Source: Nocardioides sp.
GTDB taxonomy: Bacteria; Actinomycetota; Actinomycetes; Propionibacteriales; Nocardioidaceae
Direction of reading: 5' to 3'
Length of the DNA: 45,154 nt
NCBI RefSeq assembly: GCF_024509035.1
Contig: NZ_JANINT010000091.1
Span: 1-45,154 of the forward strand
Each line of letters opens with the position of its first letter. Within the stretch, counting starts at the first letter, position 1. Positions 38,550-45,154 of this stretch are shown here, one piece after another. The position numbers were made by a program, and so were the translations under genes. Below the pieces are notes generated by a model. It was given only the letters and a program-made list of their open reading frames with translations. It did not search any database and had not been told where the DNA came from.

Positions 38550-39715
38550 CCGGTGCGCACCTCCGGCGCGACGAGCGCGACCATCATCGACTCCAGGGCC
38601 AGCATCGGCTGCACGTTGAACTCCAGCATTTGCTCCCGGGCCTCGAAGATCGCCGCGATGCGGCGCAGGTGCGCCTCGGGCGGGGAGGTCCGCGCCAGGA
38701 GGGCGATGTCGCCGCGGATCTCCTCGTTGACCAGGACGCCCGCCGTGCCGAGGGACAACGCGATCGCGTCGCGGTAGACCGAGACGAGGTCCATCAGGCC
38801 GCGGTCGACGACGTCGAGGTGACGGCGCTTGGCCCGCGTCTTCTGGTCCTTCTCGAGGTCGCGCAGGGCCGGGGCGTACTCGCGGGGGCGCCGGCCGCGT
38901 TCGACGACGCCGTAGGCGCTGTCGAGGTCGGCCTTCTCACGCGCGTCGAGCTCGCCGGTCATCAGCTCGGCCTCCTGCTTGGCCAGCTCGCTGAGGCTCG
39001 AGGCCGCGTCCATGCAGGCGCGCAGGGTGACCAGCCGGGCCGGCAGGGCGACGACCTCGCGACGCCGGTTGCGGGTCGCCTCGTCGCGGGCGAGCGCTCG
39101 GGCCCGGCCGATGTGACCCTGGCTGGCGCGTGCGGCGTACGACGCGAGCGCGGCGTCCACGCCGTCGGTGCGACCCAGGAACGAGGCGACGTCGTCCACG
39201 GTCGGCGTGGTCAGCGTGACCAGGCGGCACCGGGAGCGGATCGTGGGCAGCACGTCCTCGACCGTGGGGGCGCACAGCATCCACACCGTGCGGGGAGCGG
39301 GCTCCTCGATGGACTTGAGGAGCGCGTTCCAGGCGCGTTCGGTGAGCCGGTCGGCGTCCTCGACGACCATGATCTGCCAGCGCCGCCCGACCGGGGCGAG
39401 TGCGGAGCGCCGCACCAGGTCACGCATCTCGTCGACGCCGATCGAGAGCTTCTCGGTGCGGATCACCGCCACGTCCGCGTGGCTGCCGGCCAGCACGGTG
39501 TGGCACTCGTGGCAGCTGCCGCACCCGCGCTCGGCGCCGGTCCGCTCGCACTGGAGGGCTGCAGCGAACGCGACCGCGGCGTTGGACCGTCCCGACCCGG
39601 GCGGCCCGGTGAACAGGTAGGCGTGGCTCATGCCCTGCCCGTCGGCGGCGGCCCGGAGGACCTCGATCGCGTGTCGCTGGCCGACCAGGTCGTCCCAGAC
39701 CGTCCCGCCGCTCAT
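38546..39715 (-). CDS. holB: DNA polymerase III subunit delta'
   Basis: A 389-aa clamp-loader subunit. The AAA+ fold has a P-loop with Arg in place of Lys (GPPGSGRSNAA), as expected for the non-hydrolysing delta' subunit, a four-cysteine zinc site (CERTGAERGCGSCHECH), EDADRLTERAWNALLKSIEEP and SRCRLVTL. It works with delta and gamma/tau to load the beta clamp. The ATG overlaps the tmk stop (ATGA), the common tmk-holB pairing in actinobacteria. Confidence 0.94.
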   Translation of the reverse strand: MSGGTVWDDLVGQRHAIEVLRAAADGQGMSHAYLFTGPPGSGRSNAAVAFAAALQCERTGAERGCGSCHECHTVLAGSHADVAVIRTEKLSIGVDEMRDLVRRSALAPVGRRWQIMVVEDADRLTERAWNALLKSIEEPAPRTVWMLCAPTVEDVLPTIRSRCRLVTLTTPTVDDVASFLGRTDGVDAALASYAARASQGHIGRARALARDEATRNRRREVVALPARLVTLRACMDAASSLSELAKQEAELMTGELDAREKADLDSAYGVVERGRRPREYAPALRDLEKDQKTRAKRRHLDVVDRGLMDLVSVYRDAIALSLGTAGVLVNEEIRGDIALLARTSPPEAHLRRIAAIFEAREQMLEFNVQPMLALESMMVALVAPEVRTG

Positions 39716-40377
39716 CGGCGGGCCGCCTGGGACAGCAGCGGCGCGACGCGGTCGCGCACCGCGCGGGCGATGTCCTCGCGGCCGGCCCGCGCGTCGATGA
39801 CGAGGTAGTGGTCGGGGTCGGCGGCGGCCATCGCGAGGTAGCGTTCGCGCACCCGCAGGTGGAACTCCAGCGACTCGCCCTCGATGCGGTCGCGCTCGTC
39901 GAAGCGCCCGAGCCCGTGCTCGGGGTCGAGGTCGAGCACCACGGTCAGGTGGGGCCGCAGGTCGTGGGTGGCCCAGCGGGCGATCCGCTCGACCTCCCCG
40001 ATGTCCAGGGCGCGGCCCGCACCCTGGTAGGCGAGCGTGGAGTCGACGTAGCGGTCGGTGATCACGACGGCGCCCCGCTCGAGGGCGGGCAGCACGACGG
40101 CGTGCACGTGCTCGGCCTTGTCGGCGGCGTAGAGCAGGGTCTCGGTGCGGTCGGAGATCTCACCTGTCTCGGGGCTCAGCACGATCGCGCGGAGCTCGCG
40201 GCCGACCTCGGTGGCCCCGGGCTCGAAGGTGAGCACGACCTCGTGACCCTCCTGCTCGAGCCAGCCACCGAGCAGCCCGGACTGGGTGGACTTGCCCGAG
40301 CCGTCGCCGCCCTCGAAGCACACGAACACGCCGGTGGCGGCGTACGAGGCAGCTGGGGTGGCGGGACCGGTGCTCAC
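39712..40377 (-). CDS. tmk: Thymidylate kinase
   Basis: A 221-aa dTMP kinase (dTMP to dTDP): P-loop FEGGDGSGKST (21-31), FEPGATEVGRELR for the substrate site, DRYVDSTLAYQGAGR (the DRY/H motif) and LDLDPEHGLGR. The GTG start has TAGGTT 6 nt upstream, so it is leaderless. It opens the tmk-holB-hydrolase operon. No other dTMP kinase is seen here, so it should be essential. Confidence 0.95.
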   Translation of the reverse strand: MSTGPATPAASYAATGVFVCFEGGDGSGKSTQSGLLGGWLEQEGHEVVLTFEPGATEVGRELRAIVLSPETGEISDRTETLLYAADKAEHVHAVVLPALERGAVVITDRYVDSTLAYQGAGRALDIGEVERIARWATHDLRPHLTVVLDLDPEHGLGRFDERDRIEGESLEFHLRVRERYLAMAAADPDHYLVIDARAGREDIARAVRDRVAPLLSQAARR

Positions 40378-40383
40378 GCGAGG

Positions 40384-40389
40384 AACCTA
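40384..40389 (-). promoter_or_regulatory. -10 element of the tmk operon
   Basis: TAGGTT on the minus strand (40389-40384) is followed by 6 nt and the GTG at 40377. It predicts a leaderless mRNA and supports that start. Confidence 0.55.
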
Positions 40390-40454
40390 CGGGGCGGCGC
40401 CGACGCAATCCACCGGGGGTCCACAACCGCGACCTCGATCCGCGCGAGATGATG

Positions 40455-40500
40455 CCGAGCCCCGAGATCCCCTGGTCAGGGTGGGGGTCTCGGGGCTCGG
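40455..40500 (-). terminator. Strong terminator after the small membrane-protein gene
   Basis: A perfect 13-bp stem, CCGAGCCCCGAGA (40455-40467) with TCTCGGGGCTCGG (40488-40500), extended inside by CCCC/GGGG pairing. It lies 18 nt past the stop of the 54-aa gene and separates it from the tmk promoter. It has no U-tract, which is usual in such GC-rich genomes. Confidence 0.75.
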
Positions 40501-40518
40501 ACTCGGGTGGCCTCGCGC

Positions 40519-40683
40519 CTACCGACGGAACAGCGTGACGAGCTCTCCGTTCTGGGGATCGATCTGGTCGGTGTCGTCACCCGAGAGCAGACCGATGAGC
40601 AGCATGGAGAGCAACCCGACGGCGGCGATGCCGAGGACCACCAGCATGAGTGCTCGGCGGCGGGCGGGGGTGGGATCAGCCAT
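40519..40683 (-). CDS. Small single-pass membrane protein (54 aa)
   Basis: An ATG-initiated frame of 54 codons, MADPTPARRRALMLVVLGIAAVG and onwards, ending in LVTLFRR before TAG. It has a basic N-terminus (RRR), one transmembrane helix (about 12-34) and a short acidic tail (GDDTDQIDPQNGEL), so the N-terminus should be inside. It is in a region with no other plausible gene, downstream of a tandem-repeat array and upstream of a strong terminator. Function unknown. Confidence 0.65.
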   Translation of the reverse strand: MADPTPARRRALMLVVLGIAAVGLLSMLLIGLLSGDDTDQIDPQNGELVTLFRR

Positions 40684-40716
40684 GCACGACCGGTACCCAC
40701 CCGTCGCCGAGCGATG

Positions 40717-40796
40717 TCCTCCGAGGTCCTCCGAGGTCCTCCGAGGTCCTCAACGGTCCTCAGCGGTCCTCAGCGGTCCTCAGCGGTCCTCAGCGG
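40717..40796. repeat. Eight-unit 10-bp tandem repeat
   Basis: Eight head-to-tail units: three TCCTCCGAGG, one TCCTCAACGG and four TCCTCAGCGG, with no spacers. The last unit contains the TGA stop of the permease gene (40790-40792), so the array grew across the gene end. On the transcribed minus strand every unit contains GAGGA, a ribosome-site-like word. It lies between the mmsB permease and the 54-aa gene. Confidence 0.9.
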
Positions 40797-42052
40797 ACGC
40801 CGGGTGGCTCCGCTTCGAGATGGGCCATCTCCTCGACGAGCTCGTCGGGCGGTGGCGGCGTGGGCTCGGTCTCGCCCGCGCCACCGGTGCCGGCGGTGCG
40901 CTTCTTGTTCCAGACGTCGAAGGCGACCGCGGCGAGCAGCACGAGCCCCTTGATGGCCTGCTGCCAGTCGATGCCGATGCTGTTGAGCGACATGCCGTTG
41001 TTGAGCACGCCCATGACCAGACCACCGATGATCGCGCCGATCACGGTGCCGACACCGCCGGTGACCGCTGCGCCGCCGATGAACGACGCGGCGATGGCGT
41101 CGAGCTCGAAGTTCACACCTGCCTTGGGGTTGGCGGCCGTGAGGCGAGCGGTCGTCACCAGGCCGGCGAGGCCGGCGAGGAGGCCCATGTTCGTCATCAC
41201 GAGGAAGTCGACCCGCTTGGTGTTGACGCCCGACATCGTGGCGGCGTCGACGTTGCCGCCGATCGCGTAGACGTGCCGGCCGAAGACCGTGCGAGACATG
41301 ATGAAGGTGTAGATCCCGATCAGGGCGAACAGGATCAGGCCCACGATCGGCAGGCCGCGCGCGTCGGCGAGGAGGTAGCTGAACTCCAAGATGACCGCGC
41401 CGAGCACGACCTGCTTGAGCACGAACAGCCCGAACGGCAGGACCTCGAAGTTGTAGCGCTTGGAGGCCGCGCGCTTGCGGAAGTCGAAGAACACCAGCAG
41501 GGCGACCACGAGCACGCCGAGGAGCAGGGTCAGGTTGTGCAGGTCGGTGTCGGGACCGATCTCGGGCAGGAACCCGTTGCCGATGTCCTTGAAGCCCTGG
41601 GGCAGGCTGCCGACGGTCGCGCCCTCGAGGACGACGAGCGTGAGGCCGCGGAAGAGCAGCATGCTGGCCAAGGTGACGATGAACGCCGGGATGCCGACGT
41701 ACGCGACCCAGAAGCCGTGCCAGGCGCCGATCAGGGCGCCGAGCGCGAGGCAGAGGATCACGGCCAGGAACCAGGGCACGTCGTGCTTGGTCATCAAGAT
41801 CGCGCCGACGGCGCCGACGAACGCGGCGACCGAGCCGACCGAGAGGTCGATGTGGCGGGCCACGATCACGATCACCATGCCGATGGCCAGGATCAGGATG
41901 TGGGCGTTCTGCACGACCAGGTTGGAGACGTTCAGCGGCTTGAGCAGCACACCGTCGGTCGTGAACTGGAACAGGATCACGATCGCCGCGAGGGCGATGA
42001 TCATCCCGTACTGGCGGATGTTCCCGCGCAGGATGGTGGTCAAGGAGCTCAT
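40790..42052 (-). CDS. mmsB: Multiple-sugar ABC transporter permease, MmsB/GguB-like
   Basis: A 420-aa inner-membrane permease with about ten hydrophobic helices. The family motif GMVIVIVARHIDLSVGSVAAF (near 58-78) and ELDAIAASFIGGAAVTGGVGTV are clear. The central insert (about 175-225, RKRAASKRYNFEVLPFG) and longer length distinguish GguB/MmsB permeases from RbsC types, and a proline-rich acidic tail follows. It starts with ATG 4 bp after the ATPase stop. The stop codon lies in the last unit of the tandem repeat. It is a partner of the ATPase and the ChvE-like binding protein. Confidence 0.93.
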   Translation of the reverse strand: MSSLTTILRGNIRQYGMIIALAAIVILFQFTTDGVLLKPLNVSNLVVQNAHILILAIGMVIVIVARHIDLSVGSVAAFVGAVGAILMTKHDVPWFLAVILCLALGALIGAWHGFWVAYVGIPAFIVTLASMLLFRGLTLVVLEGATVGSLPQGFKDIGNGFLPEIGPDTDLHNLTLLLGVLVVALLVFFDFRKRAASKRYNFEVLPFGLFVLKQVVLGAVILEFSYLLADARGLPIVGLILFALIGIYTFIMSRTVFGRHVYAIGGNVDAATMSGVNTKRVDFLVMTNMGLLAGLAGLVTTARLTAANPKAGVNFELDAIAASFIGGAAVTGGVGTVIGAIIGGLVMGVLNNGMSLNSIGIDWQQAIKGLVLLAAVAFDVWNKKRTAGTGGAGETEPTPPPPDELVEEMAHLEAEPPGVR

Positions 42053-42055
42053 CAG

Positions 42056-43585
42056 TTATCTCGCATCCGCTGTCATGTACCGCATGAGGGACTCCTGGGT
42101 GGCGTCCCCACGCTTGAACTCGTGGGTGATCACGCCCTCGGCGAGCGTGTAGATCCGGTCGCACAGCCCGAGCAGCTCGGGCAGCTCGGAGGAGATCACC
42201 AGGACACCCTTGCCCTCGCGGGCGAGGGTCTGGATGATCCCGTAGATCTCGAACTTGGCGCCGACGTCGATGCCGCGCGTGGGCTCGTCGAGGATCAGCA
42301 GCTGCGGCTCGGTGTAGAGCCACTTGCCCAGCACGACCTTCTGCTGGTTGCCTCCCGACAGCTGGCGGACCCCGGTGGTCACCGTCGGCGCCTTGATGCC
42401 GAAGCTGCGCCGGTAGCGCTCGGCGACCAGCACCTCCTCGCGCTCGTCGACCGTGAGCCCCTTGCGGAGCCGGTCGAGTCCGGCAGAGGAGATCGAGGTC
42501 TTGACGTCGTCGAGGAGGTTGAGGCCGAGCCCCTTGCGGTCCTCGCTGACGTACGCGATGCCGGCCTTGATGGCGTCGTGCACGGACTTGAGCCGCAGCT
42601 CCTTGCCGCCGAGGGTGATCGTGCCGTGGTGCTTGCTGCCGTAGGAGCGTCCGAAGACGCTCCGGGCCAGCTCGGTGCGCCCGGCGCCCATCAGTCCCGC
42701 GATGCCGACGATCTCGCCACGGCGCACCGAGAGGCTCGCGCGGTCGATCACGACCCGGTTGTGGTCCATCGGGTGCATGACACTCCAGTCCCGGACCTCG
42801 AGCAGCACGTCGCCGATCTGGGGGGTGTGGTCGGGGAACCGGTGCTCGAGGCTCCGGCCGACCATCCCACGGATGATCCGGTCCTCGTCGACGCCACCGG
42901 CGGTGACGTCCAGCGTCTCGATGGTCTTGCCGTCACGCAGGATCGTGATGGAGTCGGAGATCCGGGCGATCTCGTTCAGCTTGTGGCTGATCATGATCGA
43001 GGTGATGCCCTTGCCCTGCAGCCCCTTGAGCAGGTCGAGCAGGTGGTTGGAGTCCTCGTCGTTCAGCGCAGCGGTCGGCTCGTCGAGGATGAGGAGCTTG
43101 ACCTCCTTGCTCAGCGCCTTCGCGATCTCGACCAGCTGCTGCTTGCCGATGCCGAGGTTCTTCACCGCGGTGAGGGGGTTCTCCCGCAGGCCGACGCGAG
43201 CCATCAGCTCGATGGCTCGGCTGTTGGCCTCGTCCCAGTTGATGACGCCCCGGGTCGCGGTCTCGTTGCCGAGGAAGATGTTCTCGGCGATCGAGAGGTC
43301 GGGGATGAGCGCCAGCTCCTGGTGGATGATGACGATGCCGGCCGCCTCGCTCTGCCGGATGTTGGTGAACTCGACGGGCTGTCCTTCGTAGACGATCTCG
43401 CCTTCGTAGGTCCCGTGCGGGTGGACACCGCTCAGCACCTTCATCAGCGTCGACTTGCCGGCGCCGTTCTCACCGCAGATCGCGTGGATCTCACCACGCG
43501 CGACGGCGAGGTTGACGTCCGACAGCGCCAGCACGCCGGGGAAGCGCTTCGTGATCGAGCGCATCTCCAGGATCGGCTGGGCCAT
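42056..43585 (-). CDS. mmsA: Multiple-sugar ABC transporter ATPase, MmsA/GguA-like
   Basis: A 509-aa double ATPase: Walker A GENGAGKS (38-45), Walker [13 protein letters not shown], then the second half with degenerate P-loop [10 protein letters not shown], signature LSGGNQQK and Walker [13 protein letters not shown]. The first-half signature is degenerate (LGIGKQQ), as usual. It is most similar in layout to GguA/MmsA. It starts downstream of a 76-bp gap that contains a stem-loop, and is followed after 3 bp by the permease. Confidence 0.93.
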   Translation of the reverse strand: MAQPILEMRSITKRFPGVLALSDVNLAVARGEIHAICGENGAGKSTLMKVLSGVHPHGTYEGEIVYEGQPVEFTNIRQSEAAGIVIIHQELALIPDLSIAENIFLGNETATRGVINWDEANSRAIELMARVGLRENPLTAVKNLGIGKQQLVEIAKALSKEVKLLILDEPTAALNDEDSNHLLDLLKGLQGKGITSIMISHKLNEIARISDSITILRDGKTIETLDVTAGGVDEDRIIRGMVGRSLEHRFPDHTPQIGDVLLEVRDWSVMHPMDHNRVVIDRASLSVRRGEIVGIAGLMGAGRTELARSVFGRSYGSKHHGTITLGGKELRLKSVHDAIKAGIAYVSEDRKGLGLNLLDDVKTSISSAGLDRLRKGLTVDEREEVLVAERYRRSFGIKAPTVTTGVRQLSGGNQQKVVLGKWLYTEPQLLILDEPTRGIDVGAKFEIYGIIQTLAREGKGVLVISSELPELLGLCDRIYTLAEGVITHEFKRGDATQESLMRYMTADAR

Positions 43586-43618
43586 GGGGCCACCTCCTCG
43601 GTGGATCAGGGTTGGTAG

Positions 43619-43657
43619 CCCGCGGGCGGACCCGGGATCGCCGAGCCCGCCCGCGGG
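43619..43657 (-). terminator. Intercistronic stem-loop after the ChvE-like gene
   Basis: A perfect 11-bp stem, CCCGCGGGCGG (43619-43629) and its complement (43647-43657), with a 17-nt loop and no U-tract. It lies just past the binding-protein stop, the same position as the stem-loop in the ytfQ-like operon. Confidence 0.65.
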
Positions 43658-43661
43658 AGGA

Positions 43662-44747
43662 TCACTTCAGCTCGTCGGCGGTGTAGTAGCCCGTGTCGAC
43701 GAGGGCCGTCTGCACGTTCTCCTTGGTGACGAGCACCGGGTCGAGCAGGTAGGACGGGACGACCTTGACGCCGTTGTCGTACGTCTCGGTGTCGTTGACC
43801 TCGGGCTCGTCGCCCGCGCTGATGGCCTTGATCATGTCGACGGTGACCTTGGCAAGGTCGCGGGTGTCCTTGAACACGGTGGAGTACTGCTCACCGGCCA
43901 TGATCGACTTGACCGACTGCACCTCGGCGTCCTGGCCGGTGACGACCGGCAGGGCCTTGCCGCCGCCGCCGTAGCCGTTGCCCTGGAGGGCGGCGATGAT
44001 GCCGAGCGAGAGGCCGTCGTAGGGCGAGAGCACGCCCTGGACCGTCTTGGAGGCGTAGGTCTTGGTGAGGATGTCCTCCATGCGCTTCTGGGCCGTGGCC
44101 GGGTCCCAACGCAGGATGGCGGCCTGGTCGAAGTCGGTCTGACCCGAGGGCACCACGATGTCGCCGGAGTCGATCATCGGCTGGAGGATCGACATGGCGC
44201 CGTTCCAGAAGAACGTCGCGTTGTTGTCGTCGGGCGAGCCCGCGAACAGCTCGACGTTGTAGGGGGGCTCACCGGTGGCCTTGAGACCGTCGACCAGCGA
44301 CTGGGCCTGGATCACGCCGACCTTGAAGTTGTCGAAGGTCGTGTAGTAGCTGATCGCGTCGGAGTCACGGATCAGGCGGTCGTACGACAGGATCTCGATG
44401 TCCTGGCTCGCCGCGGTCTCGAGCACGTCGCCGAGGGCCTTGCCGTCGATGGCCGCGATGACCAGCATGTCGACGCCCTTGGTGACCATGTTCTCGACCT
44501 GGGAGACCTGGGTCGGGATGTCGTCCTCGGCGTACTGCAGGTCGACGGAGTATCCGGCGTCCTCCAGCTGCTTCTTGATGTTGTTGCCGTCGGCGATCCA
44601 ACGCTCCGAGGACTTGGTCGGCATCGCGACACCGATGGTCCCGCCGCCGCCGGAGCCGCCGTCGCCCTTCGAGTCGTCGTCCCCGCCGCACGCGGCGAGG
44701 GTCAGCGCAAGGCTGCCTGCGACGATCGTGGTGAGTAGCTTGCGCAT
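43662..44747 (-). CDS. chvE: Sugar-binding lipoprotein, ChvE-like
   Basis: A 361-aa exported lipoprotein: lipobox LTLAAC with lipidated Cys20, an acidic/glycine linker, then a type I binding fold. [28 protein letters not shown] and [19 protein letters not shown] match the ChvE (multiple monosaccharide) family, whose members bind arabinose, galactose, glucose and similar sugars. The ATG has GGAGAAGG upstream. It is placed between araA and mmsAB, so L-arabinose is the likely substrate. A stem-loop follows the stop. Confidence 0.93.
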   Translation of the reverse strand: MRKLLTTIVAGSLALTLAACGGDDDSKGDGGSGGGGTIGVAMPTKSSERWIADGNNIKKQLEDAGYSVDLQYAEDDIPTQVSQVENMVTKGVDMLVIAAIDGKALGDVLETAASQDIEILSYDRLIRDSDAISYYTTFDNFKVGVIQAQSLVDGLKATGEPPYNVELFAGSPDDNNATFFWNGAMSILQPMIDSGDIVVPSGQTDFDQAAILRWDPATAQKRMEDILTKTYASKTVQGVLSPYDGLSLGIIAALQGNGYGGGGKALPVVTGQDAEVQSVKSIMAGEQYSTVFKDTRDLAKVTVDMIKAISAGDEPEVNDTETYDNGVKVVPSYLLDPVLVTKENVQTALVDTGYYTADELK

Positions 44748-44815
44748 GCACCTTCTCCAATTCACTACCTGGGGGCGCAGGTCCGTCCTGTGCCCTGCTC
44801 CGGTCGCCGGTCCCA

Positions 44816-45154
44816 TCACAGGCCCTGCGCCAGTCGGTGGTACGCCGCGCTCCACTTCAGCTCCTTGGTCAGGCCGCGGATGGTGGTGTCGGCGTCGATC
44901 AGCACGAGCTCCGTGCTGAGCATCTCCGCGAGGTCCTCGAGGTGCTCGGCGCTCAGCGCGGTGGACAGCACCGTGTGGTGCGGACCGCCGGCTGCGAGCC
45001 AGGCCTCGGTGGACGTGCGGAGGTCGGGGGCCGGTCGCCACACAGCGCGGGCGACCGGGAGGTTGGGCAGCGGCTCGGCCGGCGGGACGACCTCGATCTC
45101 GTTCGCGACGAAGCGGAACCGGTCGCCGAGGTCGGCGGTGCCGAGCACGACGCC
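44816..45154 (-). CDS. araA: L-arabinose isomerase (C-terminal fragment)
   Basis: The last 112 residues of AraA; the rest is beyond the right edge. [47 protein letters not shown] and [14 protein letters not shown] are typical of AraA C-termini. The HH pair in AGGPHHT is the conserved metal/active-site motif. The enzyme converts L-arabinose to L-ribulose in the cytosol. It is 68 bp upstream of the ChvE-like gene in the same direction, so the transporter belongs to an arabinose operon. Confidence 0.93.
   Translation of the reverse strand, partial: GVVLGTADLGDRFRFVANEIEVVPPAEPLPNLPVARAVWRPAPDLRTSTEAWLAAGGPHHTVLSTALSAEHLEDLAEMLSTELVLIDADTTIRGLTKELKWSAAYHRLAQGL

Noticed and set aside
40717..40796. 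A CRISPR array
   Set aside because: The repeats are 10 bp and contiguous with no spacers, and no cas genes are present.
1..45154. Mobile elements, prophage or genomic island boundaries
   Set aside because: I found no transposase, integrase, phage gene or direct-repeat att sites. The tRNA-Thr gene has no duplicated 3' end nearby.

Overview
The window is very GC-rich chromosomal DNA of an actinobacterium. Dense minus-strand operons with 4-bp ATGA/GTGA overlaps, many GTG starts, and a TANNNT box placed 6-7 nt in front of the start codon (leaderless mRNAs) all fit. Protein resemblance and codon habits suggest a Nocardioides-like member of the Propionibacteriales; that placement is inference. I see no insertion sequence, prophage, CRISPR array or replication origin.

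Region 1 (1-7125, minus) is one long operon: TetR regulator, CYP123-like P450, SDR, CYP51, ferredoxin, NTF2-like protein, aldehyde dehydrogenase, SDR, and the start of a 3-hydroxyisobutyrate-dehydrogenase-like gene. CYP51 is recognisable along its whole length, and the gene set matches the CYP51 locus of Mycobacterium tuberculosis as I remember it (Rv0763c-Rv0770). A 14-bp palindrome in the TetR promoter recurs in front of a second NTF2-like gene (8329-8823), a paralogue of the one inside the operon. An ECF sigma factor and a membrane protein lie between the two sites.

Region 2 (8952-18223) holds a secreted alpha/beta hydrolase, a two-component system with 11-bp-phased direct repeats at two promoters, a zinc alcohol dehydrogenase, a secreted CocE-type hydrolase, a small conserved protein, an XRE/MmyB-type regulator and an SDR-fold protein that has lost the usual catalytic residues.

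Region 3 (18250-25542, minus) is a YtfQRT-YjfF-type sugar ABC operon, with an additional second ATPase and a LacI repressor at its end. Three LacI-type operators lie upstream; one covers a recognisable promoter. A divergent SDR follows the 490-bp control region.

Region 4 (26812-36877) is mixed: a DUF3068 protein, a lipoprotein hydrolase controlled by a divergent MarR gene, an SDR, an overlapping ECF sigma-ogt pair, tRNA-Thr(CGT), a limonene-epoxide-hydrolase-like protein, a C69 peptidase / amine oxidase / MocR group, and a tiny basic protein with an unusual leader.

Region 5 (36987-45154, minus) has tmk-holB followed by a TAP-type hydrolase, a 54-aa membrane protein that is easily missed, an eight-unit 10-bp tandem repeat, and a sugar operon in the order araA (3' end), ChvE-like binding protein, MmsA ATPase, MmsB permease, probably for L-arabinose. 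Both sugar-binding-protein genes are followed by strong intercistronic stem-loops.
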